Part shown: positions 45,677 to 56,079 of the stretch, in pieces
Layout of the letters: the number at the start of each line of letters is the position of its first letter
Numbering within the stretch: position 1 is the first letter of the stretch
Origin: Yersinia kristensenii
GTDB taxonomy: Bacteria; Pseudomonadota; Gammaproteobacteria; Enterobacterales; Enterobacteriaceae
DNA: 64,000 nt
Assembly (NCBI RefSeq): GCF_900460525.1
Contig: NZ_UHIY01000001.1
Location: 372,001 to 436,000, forward strand
Direction: 5' to 3'
Made by a program: the position numbers and the translations under genes
The notes under the pieces: model-generated
What the model saw: the letters and a program-made list of their open reading frames with translations, nothing else
Told to the model about the DNA's origin: nothing
Databases searched by the model: none

Positions 45677-45704
45677 AAAACGGTGAACATCAGTTCACCG
45701 TTTT
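45677..45704. terminator. Bidirectional terminator between mutS and rpoS
   Basis: The 12-bp stem AAAACGGTGAAC / GTTCACCGTTTT with a 4-nt loop has A-rich and T-rich flanks, so it should work for both convergent genes. A second hairpin, GCCTGTAAC / GTTACAGGC (45640-45671), precedes it. Confidence 0.9.
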
Positions 45705-45733
45705 CGTGTTTTCTAGGTTACTCATGATAGTGC

Positions 45734-46732
45734 TTATTCACGGAACAATGCTTCGATACTCAGGCCTTGTGCTTGCAGAATTTCCCGCAAACGCCGTAAT
45801 CCTTCAACCTGAATCTGACGAACACGTTCACGTGTTAAACCAATCTCACGGCCAACATCTTCCAGCGTTGCTGCTTCATACCCTAACAGACCAAAACGAC
45901 GAGCCAGAACTTCGCGCTGTTTTGCATTCAATTCGAACAGCCATTTAACGATACTTTGCTTCATATCGTCATCTTGCGTGGTGTCTTCTGGGCCGTTTTC
46001 ATTTTCGTCAGACAGAATATCTAACAACGCTTTCTCTGAGTCGCCGCCTAAAGGCGTATCAACAGACGTGATACGTTCGTTAAGGCGTAACATACGGCTC
46101 ACGTCATCGACCGGTCTGTCGAGTTGCTCAGCAATCTCTTCCGCACTCGGTTCATGATCTAATTTATGAGAAAGCTCTCGCGCTGTACGCAAATAAACGT
46201 TTAATTCTTTAACGATATGGATAGGCAAACGGATAGTACGGGTTTGGTTCATTATTGCCCGTTCAATCGTCTGACGTATCCACCAAGTGGCATAAGTGGA
46301 GAAACGGAAACCGCGTTCAGGGTCAAATTTTTCCACTGCACGGATCAGGCCGAGGTTACCCTCTTCAATCAAATCCAGCAGCGCTAAACCGCGATTACTG
46401 TAACGGCGGGCGATCTTCACCACCAACCGCAAGTTACTTTCGATCATGCGCCGGCGTGAAGACACATCTCCGCGCAATGCACGCCGGGCAAAATAAACCT
46501 CTTCTTCTGCGGTCAATAACGGTGAATAACCAATCTCACCAAGATAGAGCTGCGTTGCATCCAGTACTCGCTGGGTAACACCTTGCGCCAACAGCTCATC
46601 TTCTGCTAACTCGCTTTCAGTAGGTTCATCTTCTACTAATGCTTTTTCGTCGAAAATTTCAGTTTCCGTACTGTTTTCATCAAAATCAGCATCTTCATGC
46701 AACTCGTTAACTTTCAGCGTATTTTGGCTCAT
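45734..46732 (-). CDS. rpoS: Stationary-phase sigma factor RpoS (sigma-38)
   Basis: 332 residues. Regions 1.2-4.2 are intact: [21 protein letters not shown], the region 2 block [45 protein letters not shown] (e.g. [12 protein letters not shown]), region 3, and the region 4 helix [21 protein letters not shown] with RERVRQIQ. It directs RNA polymerase to general stress and stationary-phase promoters. Its main promoter is expected inside the upstream nlpD gene, as in E. coli. Confidence 0.98.
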   Translation of the reverse strand: MSQNTLKVNELHEDADFDENSTETEIFDEKALVEDEPTESELAEDELLAQGVTQRVLDATQLYLGEIGYSPLLTAEEEVYFARRALRGDVSSRRRMIESNLRLVVKIARRYSNRGLALLDLIEEGNLGLIRAVEKFDPERGFRFSTYATWWIRQTIERAIMNQTRTIRLPIHIVKELNVYLRTARELSHKLDHEPSAEEIAEQLDRPVDDVSRMLRLNERITSVDTPLGGDSEKALLDILSDENENGPEDTTQDDDMKQSIVKWLFELNAKQREVLARRFGLLGYEAATLEDVGREIGLTRERVRQIQVEGLRRLREILQAQGLSIEALFRE

Positions 46733-46786
46733 ATGCTGCTCCTACCCGTGAATCCGGCGAGCAGAATACAGCGTATTCTGCCCAGT

Positions 46787-47770
46787 CTATCGCTGCGGAA
46801 GGTAACGCAGCGGGTTTACGGATTTCCCCTTGTAACGAATTTCAAAGTGCAATCTTACTGAACTGGTTCCGGTGCTACCCATGGTTGCTATTTTTTGACC
46901 CGCCTTCACTTCTTCTTGTTCCCGGACCAGCATTGTATCGTTATGAGCGTAGGCGCTCAGGTAATCATCATTGTGTTTGATGATGATTAGATTACCGTAA
47001 CCACGCAGTGCGTTCCCGGCATACACAACTCGCCCATTTGCTGTAGCGAAGATAGGTTGCCCACGAGAACCGGCGATATCAATCCCTTTATTTCCCCCTT
47101 CGGAAGCAGAGAAACTATCGATCGTTTTACCTTCAGTTGGCCATTTCCAGTTACTCACTGGGCCACCATTGCTGGTAGGGTCACTGATTGGACTGCTCGG
47201 TGCGATAACAGGTGCGGTTGTAGCGACAACTGCCCCTGACGCTGGCAACATTTTGCCAACATTCTGTTTACCCGAGTTTTCAGAATACGCGCTAGTTGCT
47301 TGAGAATCAACCGTTGTAGTTGTGTTCTGAATATTTGCAGGCGGTTTTGAGATTCCGCCTGATGTCGCATCAGTCGCGGCTAACATTCCACCACTAGAAC
47401 CATTACCCAACTGAATAGATTGCCCCACATTCAGGCTATAAGGCTCTGCAATATTATTTCTTGCGGCCAGATCACGGAAATCATTCCCCGTTATCCAGGC
47501 AATGTAAAACAGAGTGTCACCACGTTTAACGGTATAAGTATTACCGCTGTAGCTTCCTTTGGGGATATTGTCGTAACTACGGTTATAAACGATACGCTCG
47601 CCCGAACTATTGGTGTCCGAACCACTTAGCATGGTACCAGAGCGATCACCACCGACACTGCTGATTGGCGCAGATGTTGTATTATCATTGCTGCAACCAA
47701 CCAACCATAAACTCATAACCGTACATGCCGCTACCCGGCGTAATGTAATCATTGGGCTTCCCGTGCTCAT
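46787..47770 (-). CDS. nlpD: Murein hydrolase activator NlpD
   Basis: 327-residue outer-membrane lipoprotein with lipobox LWLVGC. One LysM domain ([30 protein letters not shown], about 73-118) binds peptidoglycan. The C-terminal LytM/M23 domain (about 210-325) lacks the full catalytic Zn ligands, as in other NlpD proteins ([28 protein letters not shown]). It activates the amidase AmiC at the division site. The start MSTGSP resembles E. coli MSAGSP. Confidence 0.95.
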   Translation of the reverse strand: MSTGSPMITLRRVAACTVMSLWLVGCSNDNTTSAPISSVGGDRSGTMLSGSDTNSSGERIVYNRSYDNIPKGSYSGNTYTVKRGDTLFYIAWITGNDFRDLAARNNIAEPYSLNVGQSIQLGNGSSGGMLAATDATSGGISKPPANIQNTTTTVDSQATSAYSENSGKQNVGKMLPASGAVVATTAPVIAPSSPISDPTSNGGPVSNWKWPTEGKTIDSFSASEGGNKGIDIAGSRGQPIFATANGRVVYAGNALRGYGNLIIIKHNDDYLSAYAHNDTMLVREQEEVKAGQKIATMGSTGTSSVRLHFEIRYKGKSVNPLRYLPQR

Positions 47771-47930
47771 GCTTCCCCCATGACAGCAATAATTATAGAT
47801 GCGCGCATGCTATCAATAGCGCCCCTGCCATACCATAAAATTTATGTTACTGATTTTTGTGCCATCTTTAGCACAAAAAAACTGAACTTCAACTTTAGTC
47901 AAAGATTAAGACTGAAATAATGACACTTTT

Positions 47931-48557
47931 TCAGGCCAACTCCCCTTTAACTAAAGGAACAAAACGCACAGCTTCTACCGTCTCAACCTGGAACTCATTA
48001 TTACGACGCTGCACATATTTCAATGTTTGAGCCTGTTCACCCACAGGCAGAACCAGTATCCCGCCCTCGTCCAATTGCTCAAGTAAAGCATTCGGTATTT
48101 CTGGCGGGGCGGCGGTTACAATGATCGCATCAAATGGCCCGCGTGATGCCCAACCTAGCCAACCATCACCATGACGGGTAGAGACATTATGCAGATCCAG
48201 CTGTTTCAGGCGACGTTTTGCCTGCCACTGTAACCCTTTGATTCGTTCGACTGAGCATACATGTTCGACCAAATGCGCCAAAATAGCGGTTTGATAACCC
48301 GACCCTGTTCCTATCTCTAATACGCGCGAAGTGGGTGTCAATTGCAACAACTCCGTCATACGCGCCACCATATAAGGCTGAGAAATAGTTTGCCCAGAAC
48401 CTATAGGCAATGCTGTATTCTCATAGGCTTTATGGGCCAGTGCCTCATCAACAAAACGCTCGCGCGGCACCGCTTCGATCGCCTGTAACAAGCGCTCGTC
48501 CTGAATACCTTGCTGACGTAACAGCATCAACAATGTTTGCATGCGTTTATTTACCAT
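47931..48557 (-). CDS. pcm: Protein-L-isoaspartate O-methyltransferase
   Basis: 208 residues, the E. coli length. SAM motif I is [15 protein letters not shown] (about 80-94), with the [15 protein letters not shown] substrate loop and [13 protein letters not shown]. It methylates isoaspartyl residues in aged proteins to start their repair. It overlaps the end of surE by 7 bp, so the two are coupled. Confidence 0.97.
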   Translation of the reverse strand: MVNKRMQTLLMLLRQQGIQDERLLQAIEAVPRERFVDEALAHKAYENTALPIGSGQTISQPYMVARMTELLQLTPTSRVLEIGTGSGYQTAILAHLVEHVCSVERIKGLQWQAKRRLKQLDLHNVSTRHGDGWLGWASRGPFDAIIVTAAPPEIPNALLEQLDEGGILVLPVGEQAQTLKYVQRRNNEFQVETVEAVRFVPLVKGELA

Positions 48558-49315
48558 TCCCCGTCAACCTCAGCATTGGCTAACCAGTTTTCAACCACGT
48601 TTTGAGCCCCATAGGCGGTTAAATCAACCTGCAACGGCGTGATAGACACATAGCCTTGTTCAACGGCTGCAAAATCAGTGTCTTCCGCCACATCAAACTT
48701 TTCCCCCGGAGGCCCAATCCAATAGAGATCTTGCCCACGCGGGTCTTGTTGACAAAATACCTGCTCTGCTGGATGGCGGCTACCACAACGTGTTACCCGA
48801 ATCCCTTTGATTTCAGATAAGGGTAAATCAGGTACATTAATATTCAGTATCTTGCCCGTATGCAACGGTTTATGTTGTAACGCGCGCAAGATACGGCATG
48901 TGACCGCCGCCGCCGTTGCATAGTGCTGATGCCCATTAAGTGAAACTGCCAAAGCAGGGAAACCCAAATGTCGCCCTTCCATCGCTGCCGCCACAGTACC
49001 GGAGTAGATAACATCGTCCCCCAGATTAGGGCCAGCATTGATGCCAGAAACCACAATATCTGGCCGGGGTCGCATTAATGCATTGACCCCAAGATAGACG
49101 CAATCGGTCGGCGTTCCTTGCTGTACTGCAATGTCGCCATTAGATAAGGTGGTAATGCGCAAGGCGCTATCTAGCGTCAAGGCATTGGAGGAGCCGCTGC
49201 GATTACGATCGGGTGCTACGATTTGTACCAGCGCAAACTCCCGCAATGCGGCTGCCAACGTCTGTATGCCCGGCGCAGTAATACCGTCATCGTTACTCAG
49301 CAATATCCGCAGCAT
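48551..49315 (-). CDS. surE: 5'/3'-nucleotidase SurE
   Basis: About 254 residues. The start at 49315 ([11 protein letters not shown]) follows AGGA with an 8-nt gap; the ATG at 49321 is too close to the site. Catalytic motif [26 protein letters not shown], and [22 protein letters not shown] carry the metal-binding Asp and Asn residues. It is a stationary-phase survival nucleotidase and exopolyphosphatase. It overlaps truD by 23 bp. Confidence 0.97.
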   Translation of the reverse strand: MLRILLSNDDGITAPGIQTLAAALREFALVQIVAPDRNRSGSSNALTLDSALRITTLSNGDIAVQQGTPTDCVYLGVNALMRPRPDIVVSGINAGPNLGDDVIYSGTVAAAMEGRHLGFPALAVSLNGHQHYATAAAVTCRILRALQHKPLHTGKILNINVPDLPLSEIKGIRVTRCGSRHPAEQVFCQQDPRGQDLYWIGPPGEKFDVAEDTDFAAVEQGYVSITPLQVDLTAYGAQNVVENWLANAEVDGEW

Positions 49316-50342
49316 CGGCATTATCCTGATTCATGATTTCCCGCACCACACTGGTGGCAAAGCTGCCAGCGGGTAACCAGAAGTTGAGTTCCAGAGTGAC
49401 CTCATCCCACCAGTTCCACGTCATATTTTGCGGTTTTAATAAGATTGCCCGACGTGCACCTTCAACACGTTCGCGCTTAATCAGTGCCAGTAACTCGGTT
49501 TGATCCGCTAAACTGGCTTGCTCGAAAGCTAATGCCGCGCCCTGAGTGCCCAGCTCGCCATCACCCGGCAACGGAGCGGTCACATTCAATTCCCCCGCAT
49601 CAACCCGCTGTTGTAACAAGGGCAATTCATCAGCCCCGGCCACAAACCAACTGCCGCGACCCGATAGCTGCAAGGCATCACCTTCCAGTACCGTCGTGGC
49701 TTGCTGTTGAGCTAAACGATTACTGCTAATCAGGTTGAACATAGCACTGCGGCTGGCGGATAAGTAAAAGCTGCGCTTGCTGCGCTCTTTAACCCGAATT
49801 TCATTGTTCGCCCACAAGCGCGCCTGCACCAGATTATTGCCACCACGACCAAAACGCTGGCTACCAAAATAGTTCGGTACACCATGCACGGCAATCTGCT
49901 GCAATCGCTGTTCGACGTCCTGATTATCAGTGATGTGGCGCAACACCAAAGTAAAAGCATTGCCTTTCAGTGAACCAATACGCAGTTTTCTTTTCTGGCG
50001 CACAGACTCCAGCACTTCACAACCTTCTAACTCGAAAGTAGCAAGATCCGGTGCTTCTTTGCCCGGTAAGTGTAAACAGAACCACTGCTCGGTAACGGCG
50101 TGGCGATCTTTCAAGCCCGCATAGCTCACCAGCCGCGGGTGAATCTTGGCGAAACGCGCCAGATAATCCGCGACAAATTGGGTGTTACAGCCATTTTTGC
50201 GGATACGAACCAATAGATGCTCGCCTTCGCCATCCGGCTCAAATCCCAAGTCTTCGACTACCACGAAATCTTCCGGATTGGCTTTTAAAACACCATTCGC
50301 CTTGGGTTTACCGTGCAGCCAGGTTAGATTGTCCATATCCAT
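49293..50342 (-). CDS. truD: tRNA pseudouridine-13 synthase TruD
   Basis: 349 residues, as in E. coli. The active-site region is [13 protein letters not shown], containing the catalytic aspartate; [12 protein letters not shown] and ALPGDGELG are also diagnostic. It makes pseudouridine at position 13 of tRNA-Glu. It is 10 bp after ispF and overlaps surE. Confidence 0.97.
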   Translation of the reverse strand: MDMDNLTWLHGKPKANGVLKANPEDFVVVEDLGFEPDGEGEHLLVRIRKNGCNTQFVADYLARFAKIHPRLVSYAGLKDRHAVTEQWFCLHLPGKEAPDLATFELEGCEVLESVRQKRKLRIGSLKGNAFTLVLRHITDNQDVEQRLQQIAVHGVPNYFGSQRFGRGGNNLVQARLWANNEIRVKERSKRSFYLSASRSAMFNLISSNRLAQQQATTVLEGDALQLSGRGSWFVAGADELPLLQQRVDAGELNVTAPLPGDGELGTQGAALAFEQASLADQTELLALIKRERVEGARRAILLKPQNMTWNWWDEVTLELNFWLPAGSFATSVVREIMNQDNADAADIAE

Positions 50343-50352
50343 CAGTTATGCC

Positions 50353-50841
50353 TTAAACCTGTTCAACCTTAATTAATAGCGCCACCGCTTCACATGCAAT
50401 GCCTTCCCCACGGCCAGTAAAACCAAGCTGCTCAGTGGTGGTGGCTTTTACATTGATATCATCCATATGACATTGTAGGTCTTCTGCCAAATGAACGCGC
50501 ATTTGTGGGATATGGGGGGCCATTTTAGGGGCTTGGGCGATAATCGTAATATCCAGATTACCCAGTTTGTACCCCTTGGCGAGAATGCGGCGGTATGCTT
50601 CACGCAATAAAGCGCGGCTGTCAGCACCTTTAAAGGCTGGATCCGTGTCAGGGAATAATTTGCCGATATCACCTAACGCGGCCGCCCCCAGTAATGCATC
50701 GGTGGCAGAGTGTAATGCAACATCGCCATCTGAATGTGCCAACAAGCCCTTTTCGTAAGGGATACGCACACCACCAATAATCAATGGGCCGCTGCCATTT
50801 TCACCAAATTTATGCACATCGAAACCATGGCCAATTCGCAT
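50353..50841 (-). CDS. ispF: 2-C-methyl-D-erythritol 2,4-cyclodiphosphate synthase
   Basis: 162 residues from the ATG at 50841, 8 nt after GGAG, matching the E. coli start [10 protein letters not shown]. Metal and substrate residues are in HGFDVHKF and [18 protein letters not shown]. It closes CDP-ME-2-phosphate to MEcPP in the non-mevalonate isoprenoid pathway. Its first base overlaps the ispD stop (TAATG), so the two consecutive pathway genes are translationally coupled. Confidence 0.97.
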   Translation of the reverse strand: MRIGHGFDVHKFGENGSGPLIIGGVRIPYEKGLLAHSDGDVALHSATDALLGAAALGDIGKLFPDTDPAFKGADSRALLREAYRRILAKGYKLGNLDITIIAQAPKMAPHIPQMRVHLAEDLQCHMDDINVKATTTEQLGFTGRGEGIACEAVALLIKVEQV

Positions 50842-51584
50842 TAATTGCACTCCAATGAATTTTGGGATTGCCGTTGGGTTAAATAAAACTCTGCCAGCGC
50901 CAGATCCTCTGGGCGCGTCACCTTGATATTATCCGAACGCCCTGAAATCAGTATCGGATGATAACCGCAATGCTCTAGAGCTGAAGCTTCATCAGTCACC
51001 ACCGCACCATCTTGTAGGGCACGGGATAAGCACATTTTTAATAACTCAAACGGGAAAAGTTGTGGTGTCAGGGCATGCCACAGTGCTTGACGATCAACAG
51101 TATGGGCAATAGCTTGCACACCTGGTTCACTGCGCTTCATGGTGTCTCGAACCGGCGCCGCCAGAATGCCACCGACCTTGCTGTGCTCAGTAATTGCCAG
51201 CAGTTTTTCAAGATCGTTTGGGTGCAAACAAGGACGCGCTGCATCATGAACCAGTGCCCATTCGGCCTGCCCGGCCTGCTGCAAACCCGCCATCACAGAA
51301 TCAGCCCGCTCATCACCGCCATGAACAATACTGATGCGGGGATCCTCGGCGATAGATAACCTGGAGAATTGCGTGTCTTGCGGATGTATCACGACAATAA
51401 TCCGCTGAATTCGAGGGTGACTCAGCAAAGAAAAAATAGCATGTTCAATAATTGTCTTGCCCCCCACAATTAAATATTGTTTAGGGCAATCAGCCTGCAT
51501 GCGGCTGCCAATACCCGCCGCCGGCACTATCGCAATAACTTCAGGTGCGGCGACTTCAGAAAGGGAAACGGCGAAATTACTCAT
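50841..51584 (-). CDS. ispD: 2-C-methyl-D-erythritol 4-phosphate cytidylyltransferase
   Basis: 247 residues. Nucleotide-binding loop [21 protein letters not shown] (about 18-38; key residues AAGIGSRM), VHDAARPCL, and [10 protein letters not shown]. It makes CDP-methylerythritol from MEP and CTP. The first 14 residues ([14 protein letters not shown]) are a slightly longer tail than in E. coli. It is 3 bp after ftsB, the usual order. Confidence 0.96.
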   Translation of the reverse strand: MSNFAVSLSEVAAPEVIAIVPAAGIGSRMQADCPKQYLIVGGKTIIEHAIFSLLSHPRIQRIIVVIHPQDTQFSRLSIAEDPRISIVHGGDERADSVMAGLQQAGQAEWALVHDAARPCLHPNDLEKLLAITEHSKVGGILAAPVRDTMKRSEPGVQAIAHTVDRQALWHALTPQLFPFELLKMCLSRALQDGAVVTDEASALEHCGYHPILISGRSDNIKVTRPEDLALAEFYLTQRQSQNSLECN

Positions 51585-51587
51585 TAT

Positions 51588-51911
51588 TTATTGTTGTGCG
51601 TTATTTTGCGTCGAAGGGAGACTCGCATTACGTCTGGATTGGTCAGGAACCAGACGATAGAAACTTTCGCCGGGTTTAATCATACCCAGTTCGTTACGTG
51701 CGCGTTCTTCGATAGCCTCTTGACCACCGTTTAAATCATCGATTTCAGCGAATAGCTGATCGTTTCGAGCTTTAAGTTTGCCGTTATTGACCTCTTGGAG
51801 CGCCACGTCATCCTTAACCCGAACTAAATCATGAACACCATTCTTGCCCAACCACAATGAATACTGTAGCCAGCCAAGTAAAATCAGCAATAGTAGCGTA
51901 AGTTTTCCCAT
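51588..51911 (-). CDS. ftsB: Cell division protein FtsB
   Basis: 107 residues. One transmembrane helix ([19 protein letters not shown], residues 3-21) is followed by a periplasmic coiled coil (about 30-70, [24 protein letters not shown]) and a conserved [15 protein letters not shown] block. It forms the FtsQLB complex that activates septal peptidoglycan synthesis. A Gln/Asn-rich tail of about 15 residues ends the protein. Confidence 0.95.
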   Translation of the reverse strand: MGKLTLLLLILLGWLQYSLWLGKNGVHDLVRVKDDVALQEVNNGKLKARNDQLFAEIDDLNGGQEAIEERARNELGMIKPGESFYRLVPDQSRRNASLPSTQNNAQQ

Positions 51912-51933
51912 TTCCGCCCCCTGAAAAACTGCC

Positions 51934-52111
51934 TATACCGTAAATAATTCGAGTTGCAGGAAAGCAGCAACTGAGCGACAAATTGGTTGTAAACCAATTT
52001 GAACAGCGCAGCCTCTAATGAGGCCCATAATCCTCAGGAGCTTACACAAGTAAGTGACTGGAGTGAACGAAGACAGCCAACACACATGCAACTTGAAGTA
52101 TGACGGGTATA
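51934..52111. repeat. ERIC element with internal insertion
   Basis: The ends TATACCGTAAATAATTCGAG and ACTTGAAGTATGACGGGTATA and the core AGGAGCTTACACAAGTAAGTGACTGGAGTGA are classic ERIC sequence. The element is about 178 bp instead of 127: about 50 bp is inserted after TGAGCGAC and contains a perfect 9-bp hairpin, AAATTGGTT / AACCAATTT (51980-52000). It sits between ftsB and the ABC-transporter promoter region. Confidence 0.85.
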
Positions 52112-52489
52112 ATCATCCCACAACTTTTCGTCGGACTCCACTCTGTGACGGAAATAGGCCACAAGGCGCAGATTAAGGACGATTTCCGGCAAAAATACCA
52201 CGTAACTCGACAAAATGTCATTAAATGCTAATTTCCTGCCCTCTTTCACCTCGCTATTGTCGATTAATCACGCAACAACATCACACAGAGATAAACACTG
52301 GAAAAGTTGTTTTTTCCATTAGCTTATGCCAGTCATTAAATCAAATATGCATATTTAATATCGCCATAAATAAATAACTCCCGTCACAGTTGAGTTTGTA
52401 GTTATAAAAGTTTATTTTTATGCACTCAAACTGCATAAATAAAAAAATCATACTTTCATTCATCTGTACCTTTTAACCGGGAGATTCAC
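52112..52489. other. Intergenic leader of the ABC transporter operon
   Basis: AT-rich gap upstream of the binding-protein gene. It should hold the operon promoter. I see no gene and no clear operator. A 71-codon frame at 52034-52249 runs through the ERIC element and is not credible. Confidence 0.5.
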
Positions 52490-53278
52490 ATGTTTAAACG
52501 TTTAATGTTGGTCGGGACTTACTTGGCAGCCGTGTTGTCTGCGGGTACGGCTATGGCCGTCGAACCCACTTACGTGGTCGGTTCCGGCGGTACTTATCGC
52601 CCATTCGAATATGAAAACAGCCAAAAACAGCTGGAAGGTTTTGATATCGATATCATTAAAGCTATCGGTAAAGCTGAAGGTTTTCAGGTCAAATTGGTGA
52701 ATACGCCGTGGGAAGGTATTTTTGCCACTTTAGGTTCTGGTGATCGCGACATCATTATTTCCGGTATCACGATTACAGATAAACGTAAGCAAATGGTTGA
52801 TTTCTCTGATCCTTACTTCCCAGCAGAACAAACCATTGTGGTCCCTAAAGGCTCTAAAGTGGATTCTATTGCCGCATTGAAAAACCTGAATGTTGGCGTG
52901 GTGAATTCCAGCACTGGGGATATCGTAGTTTCAGATGTATTGGGCAAAAATAGTACCGCAATCAAGCGTTTTGATAATACCCCGCTGATGCTGCAAGAGT
53001 TATATGAAGATGGTATCGCCGCCGCAGTTGGTGATGTGGGTGTTGCCAAGTTCTACCTGAAAACCCACCCAGATAAAGCCTTTGAACTGGTGGCTGATGA
53101 TAAATTTGAGCGCCAATACTTCGGCATCGCGGTAGCGAAAGGTAACGAAGAATTGCGCAGCAAAATCAATAGCGGCCTGCAAAAAATCGTGGCTGACGGC
53201 ACTTACGCCAAAATTTATGAAAAATGGTTTGATGCTCAGGTTCCTACTCTGCCTACAGCAACACCGCCTACAAAATAA
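52490..53278 (+). CDS. Periplasmic amino acid binding protein
   Basis: 262 residues. Signal peptide ends GTAMA; the mature SBP_bac_3 domain has TYVVGSGGTYRPFEYENSQKQLEGFDIDIIKAIGKAEG and DIIISGITITDKRKQMVDFSDPYF (key: ITITDKRKQMVDFSDPYF). It looks like the glutamine/basic amino acid group (GlnH/ArtJ-like). The ATG follows GGGAG. A short Pro/Thr-rich tail ends the protein. It is the first gene of a three-gene importer operon. Confidence 0.9.
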   Translation: MFKRLMLVGTYLAAVLSAGTAMAVEPTYVVGSGGTYRPFEYENSQKQLEGFDIDIIKAIGKAEGFQVKLVNTPWEGIFATLGSGDRDIIISGITITDKRKQMVDFSDPYFPAEQTIVVPKGSKVDSIAALKNLNVGVVNSSTGDIVVSDVLGKNSTAIKRFDNTPLMLQELYEDGIAAAVGDVGVAKFYLKTHPDKAFELVADDKFERQYFGIAVAKGNEELRSKINSGLQKIVADGTYAKIYEKWFDAQVPTLPTATPPTK

Positions 53279-53351
53279 ATGTCATCCTATTTTAGCCGCC
53301 GTGTAACTGCGGTGGCATTCGTTTTACTTCACTGACCAGGTTGTTTGTCTT

Positions 53352-54119
53352 ATGTCGGGATTTCGTTGGGAAATCATTCAGGAATACGCCCCACTGTTTA
53401 TGGACGGCGCCTGGATGACAATAAAGTGCACCATTATTTGTGTGATTTTGGGGACGACCTGGGGATTAACACTCGGTCTGGGGCGGTTAGCGCAAGCACC
53501 TCATGGTATCTGGAAGCCAATACTGTATTACTTTGTTCAATGGCCGGTACGTATCTATATTAGTGCCATTCGTGGGACACCGCTCTTTGTACAGATAATG
53601 GTGGTGCATTTTGCCCTGGTGCCGCTGTTTATCAACCCGCGGGATGGCATTCTGGTCACCAATGGCATTATGTCCTCTGATTTTGCCAGAATGCTGCGTT
53701 CTGATTACGGCGCGTTTTTATCTTGTATCGTGGCTATCACATTGAACGCCGGGGCTTATGTCTCTGAGATTTTCCGCGCGGGTATTCAATCCATTGATCG
53801 CGGCCAAATGGAAGCTTCCCGCTCACTGGGTATGAGCTACGGCAAAACCATGCGCAAGGTTATCCTACCGCAGGCTTTCCGCCGCATGTTACCGCCGCTG
53901 GGCAACAACGCCATTGCGATTGTGAAAGATTCATCACTGGCCTCCGCCATCGGGCTGGCTGACTTAGCCTATGCTGCGCGCACCGTTTCCGGGGCCTATG
54001 CCACTTATTGGGAACCCTACCTGGTCATTTCGGTGGTTTATTGGGTTATTACATTCATACTTTCGCTGTTAGTCCGGCATATGGAAACGAGGTTCGGTAA
54101 AAGTGATTCACGTACATAA
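53352..54119 (+). CDS. Amino acid ABC transporter permease
   Basis: 255 residues, slightly longer than GlnP (219) because of an insertion after the [14 protein letters not shown] segment ([19 protein letters not shown]). Five or so helices and the EAA loop [30 protein letters not shown] (key: [15 protein letters not shown]) are present. It is the only permease, so it probably forms a homodimer. The end overlaps the ATPase gene by 17 bp. Confidence 0.92.
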   Translation: MSGFRWEIIQEYAPLFMDGAWMTIKCTIICVILGTTWGLTLGLGRLAQAPHGIWKPILYYFVQWPVRIYISAIRGTPLFVQIMVVHFALVPLFINPRDGILVTNGIMSSDFARMLRSDYGAFLSCIVAITLNAGAYVSEIFRAGIQSIDRGQMEASRSLGMSYGKTMRKVILPQAFRRMLPPLGNNAIAIVKDSSLASAIGLADLAYAARTVSGAYATYWEPYLVISVVYWVITFILSLLVRHMETRFGKSDSRT

Positions 54120-54837
54120 CCTGCAAAAACAATTTGGCGAAACCCATGTGCTACGGGGGATTTCATGCGAAATTCAGCCAAAAGAAGTCGTCTGCATCAT
54201 TGGCCCCTCTGGCTCCGGGAAAAGTACCTTTTTGCGCTGTATTAATGCACTGGAAACCTTGTCCGGTGGTGAAATCACCGTGAATGGTTTTGAGATCCAC
54301 AACCCCAAAACCGATCTCAATCGTATGCGCGAAAGTGTCGGGATGGTATTCCAGCGCTTTAATCTGTTCCCGCATATGACGGTGCTGGAAAACCTGATTA
54401 TGGCCCCCATGGATGTCAAAAAACTGTCCCGCACACAAGCTATTGAACGGGCTGAATTATTGCTGCGTAAAGTCGGTTTACTGGACAAAATTGATGCTTA
54501 TCCCAGCAGCTTGTCTGGTGGGCAACAGCAGCGGGTAGCGATTGCCAGAGCTTTGGCGATGGAGCCGAAAATCATGTTGTTTGACGAGCCTACCTCAGCG
54601 CTCGACCCGGAACTGGTGGGCGAAGTGCTGGCGGTGATGAAAGCATTAGCTCTGGAGGGGATGACCATGGTGGTAGTGACCCATGAAATGGGCTTTGCCC
54701 GTGATGTTGCTGATCGAGTATTGTTTATTGATCAAGGGGTTATTCAGGAAGAAGGCAAACCGGAAGAGATCTTTACTGCGCCAAGCAACCCGCGTACGCA
54801 GGCGTTTCTTAGCAAGGTACTTTCTGCGCAAGGATAA
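54103..54837 (+). CDS. Amino acid ABC transporter ATPase
   Basis: 244 residues, GlnQ-type. Walker [12 protein letters not shown]-loop [13 protein letters not shown], signature [17 protein letters not shown], Walker [15 protein letters not shown], and [15 protein letters not shown]. The start is GTG inside the permease gene, after GAGG, which indicates coupling. It powers the importer with the two upstream genes. Confidence 0.94.
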   Translation: MIHVHNLQKQFGETHVLRGISCEIQPKEVVCIIGPSGSGKSTFLRCINALETLSGGEITVNGFEIHNPKTDLNRMRESVGMVFQRFNLFPHMTVLENLIMAPMDVKKLSRTQAIERAELLLRKVGLLDKIDAYPSSLSGGQQQRVAIARALAMEPKIMLFDEPTSALDPELVGEVLAVMKALALEGMTMVVVTHEMGFARDVADRVLFIDQGVIQEEGKPEEIFTAPSNPRTQAFLSKVLSAQG

Positions 54838-54868
54838 GCGGTAACAGATTGAATTTGTAATAAATTGA

Positions 54869-54904
54869 AGCGGGCTATCCCTGGGGCAAACCTAACAGCC
54901 CGCT
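54869..54904 (+). terminator. Terminator hairpin after the ABC transporter operon
   Basis: The 8-bp stem AGCGGGCT / AGCCCGCT with a 20-nt loop lies between the ATPase stop and the convergent ygbE-like gene. T-tracts are weak. Confidence 0.55.
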
Positions 54905-54914
54905 GATTTAGCCC

Positions 54915-55232
54915 TCACCAACCGGTGAGGAATGTAAATAACATCCAGAATAAACACACCACCGCAATCCCTGCCCCACCCACGGTGATAAGCACATTAC
55001 CGCGCGATAGCATACTCAGCGTAATGCCAATCAGCACAGAAACGGGCATCAAAGCCAAAAAAAACGGCCAAGTGTAGAGCAAGAAAAAGACGGTATTGGG
55101 GCCGTAGACAAAGAAGGGGATCGCGAACGCCAGCCAATAGAAGACAAAGCCTGTAACGCCACCGAGAAAGGAGTAAGACGGCTCCTCCCGTTCCCGTTGT
55201 TCGTCGATAGTAATCTGGGTGATATTGAGCAT
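54915..55232 (-). CDS. ygbE: YgbE-like inner-membrane protein (DUF3561)
   Basis: 105 residues from the ATG at 55232, after AGGA; a frame to 55265 is less likely. Three hydrophobic helices: GGVTGFVFYWLAFAIPFFVYG, TVFFLLYTWPFFLALMPVSVLIG and ITVGGAGIAVVCLFWMLFTFL. The FFFxYTWPFFLALMPV block matches E. coli YgbE, which also lies near cysC. Function unknown. Confidence 0.85.
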   Translation of the reverse strand: MLNITQITIDEQREREEPSYSFLGGVTGFVFYWLAFAIPFFVYGPNTVFFLLYTWPFFLALMPVSVLIGITLSMLSRGNVLITVGGAGIAVVCLFWMLFTFLTGW

Positions 55233-55300
55233 ATAAATCCTGTGGGTACAGTTTACCACCGGCACACTCTGAGGGTGTTTTACCAGCAGCTATAAGTATC

Positions 55301-55427
55301 TATACCCAAAGTCATTGGTGTGACAGGTAGACAGCAAGCGGATTCACCCCGATGAGCTGACTCAAGTCAGTGATCCGGGTGAGTGCGCACAGCTAACAAC
55401 ACTGTAGCTTCAAGAGCAAAGGGTATA
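55301..55427. repeat. Diverged ERIC element abutting cysC
   Basis: Exactly 127 bp, starting TATACCC and ending GGGTATA, with the recognisable core GATGAGCTGACTCAAGTCAGTGATCCGGGTGAG (key: CAAGTCAGTGATCCGGGTGA). It ends one base before the cysC stop codon and so may form the 3' end of the cys transcript, as ERIC RNA folds into a long hairpin. Confidence 0.75.
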
Positions 55428-56078
55428 TCAGGATTTGATAATAGCTCGACCACGCAGTACGTCTAACAATTGTTCAATCAAATTTGTTACTAATTGTTCA
55501 CCTTGCAAATGAGTATCAGGATGCTCGGGGGATTCATAAACAGAGTCGATTCCGGTGAAATTTTTCAGCTCTCCGGCACGGGCTTTTTTATACAATCCTT
55601 TTGGGTCACGGGCTTCGCAAATCGCCAATGGCGTATCCACAAACACCTCAACAAACTGGCCTGATGCCAGCATATCTCGCACCATTTGGCGTTCAGCCCG
55701 ATGAGGGGAGATAAACGCCGTTAGCACCACCAGACCCGCATCCACCATTAATTTAGCCACTTCCCCAACCCGGCGGATATTCTCGCGCCGGTCACTATCA
55801 GAGAAGCCCAAATCACGACATAAACCGTGGCGTACATTATCGCCATCAAGTAAGTAAGTGCTAACACCGCGGGCAAACAGCGCCTGCTCCAGTGCGCCCG
55901 CCAAGGTAGATTTTCCTGAGCCCGACAAGCCGGTGAACCACAGCACCACCCCCTGATGTCCATGCTGTTGCTCGCGATCTTCTCGAGTCACAGCATGAGG
56001 ATGCCAGACAACATTTTCATCGGCGGGCGCACCTACCCATTCATTGACGCCCACATGATTAGTCTGATCGGCATGCAC
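55428..56078 (-). CDS. cysC: Adenylylsulfate kinase
   Basis: 216 residues. P-loop [18 protein letters not shown] (about 48-65), [24 protein letters not shown] and the APS-binding [21 protein letters not shown]. It phosphorylates APS to PAPS in sulfate assimilation. It starts 2 bp after cysN, and its end abuts an ERIC element. Confidence 0.97.
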   Translation of the reverse strand: MHADQTNHVGVNEWVGAPADENVVWHPHAVTREDREQQHGHQGVVLWFTGLSGSGKSTLAGALEQALFARGVSTYLLDGDNVRHGLCRDLGFSDSDRRENIRRVGEVAKLMVDAGLVVLTAFISPHRAERQMVRDMLASGQFVEVFVDTPLAICEARDPKGLYKKARAGELKNFTGIDSVYESPEHPDTHLQGEQLVTNLIEQLLDVLRGRAIIKS

Positions 56079-56079
56079 G

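Noticed and set aside
52034..52249. A 71-codon minus-strand frame as a gene
   Set aside because: Half of it is ERIC sequence and there is no ribosome binding site or family pattern.
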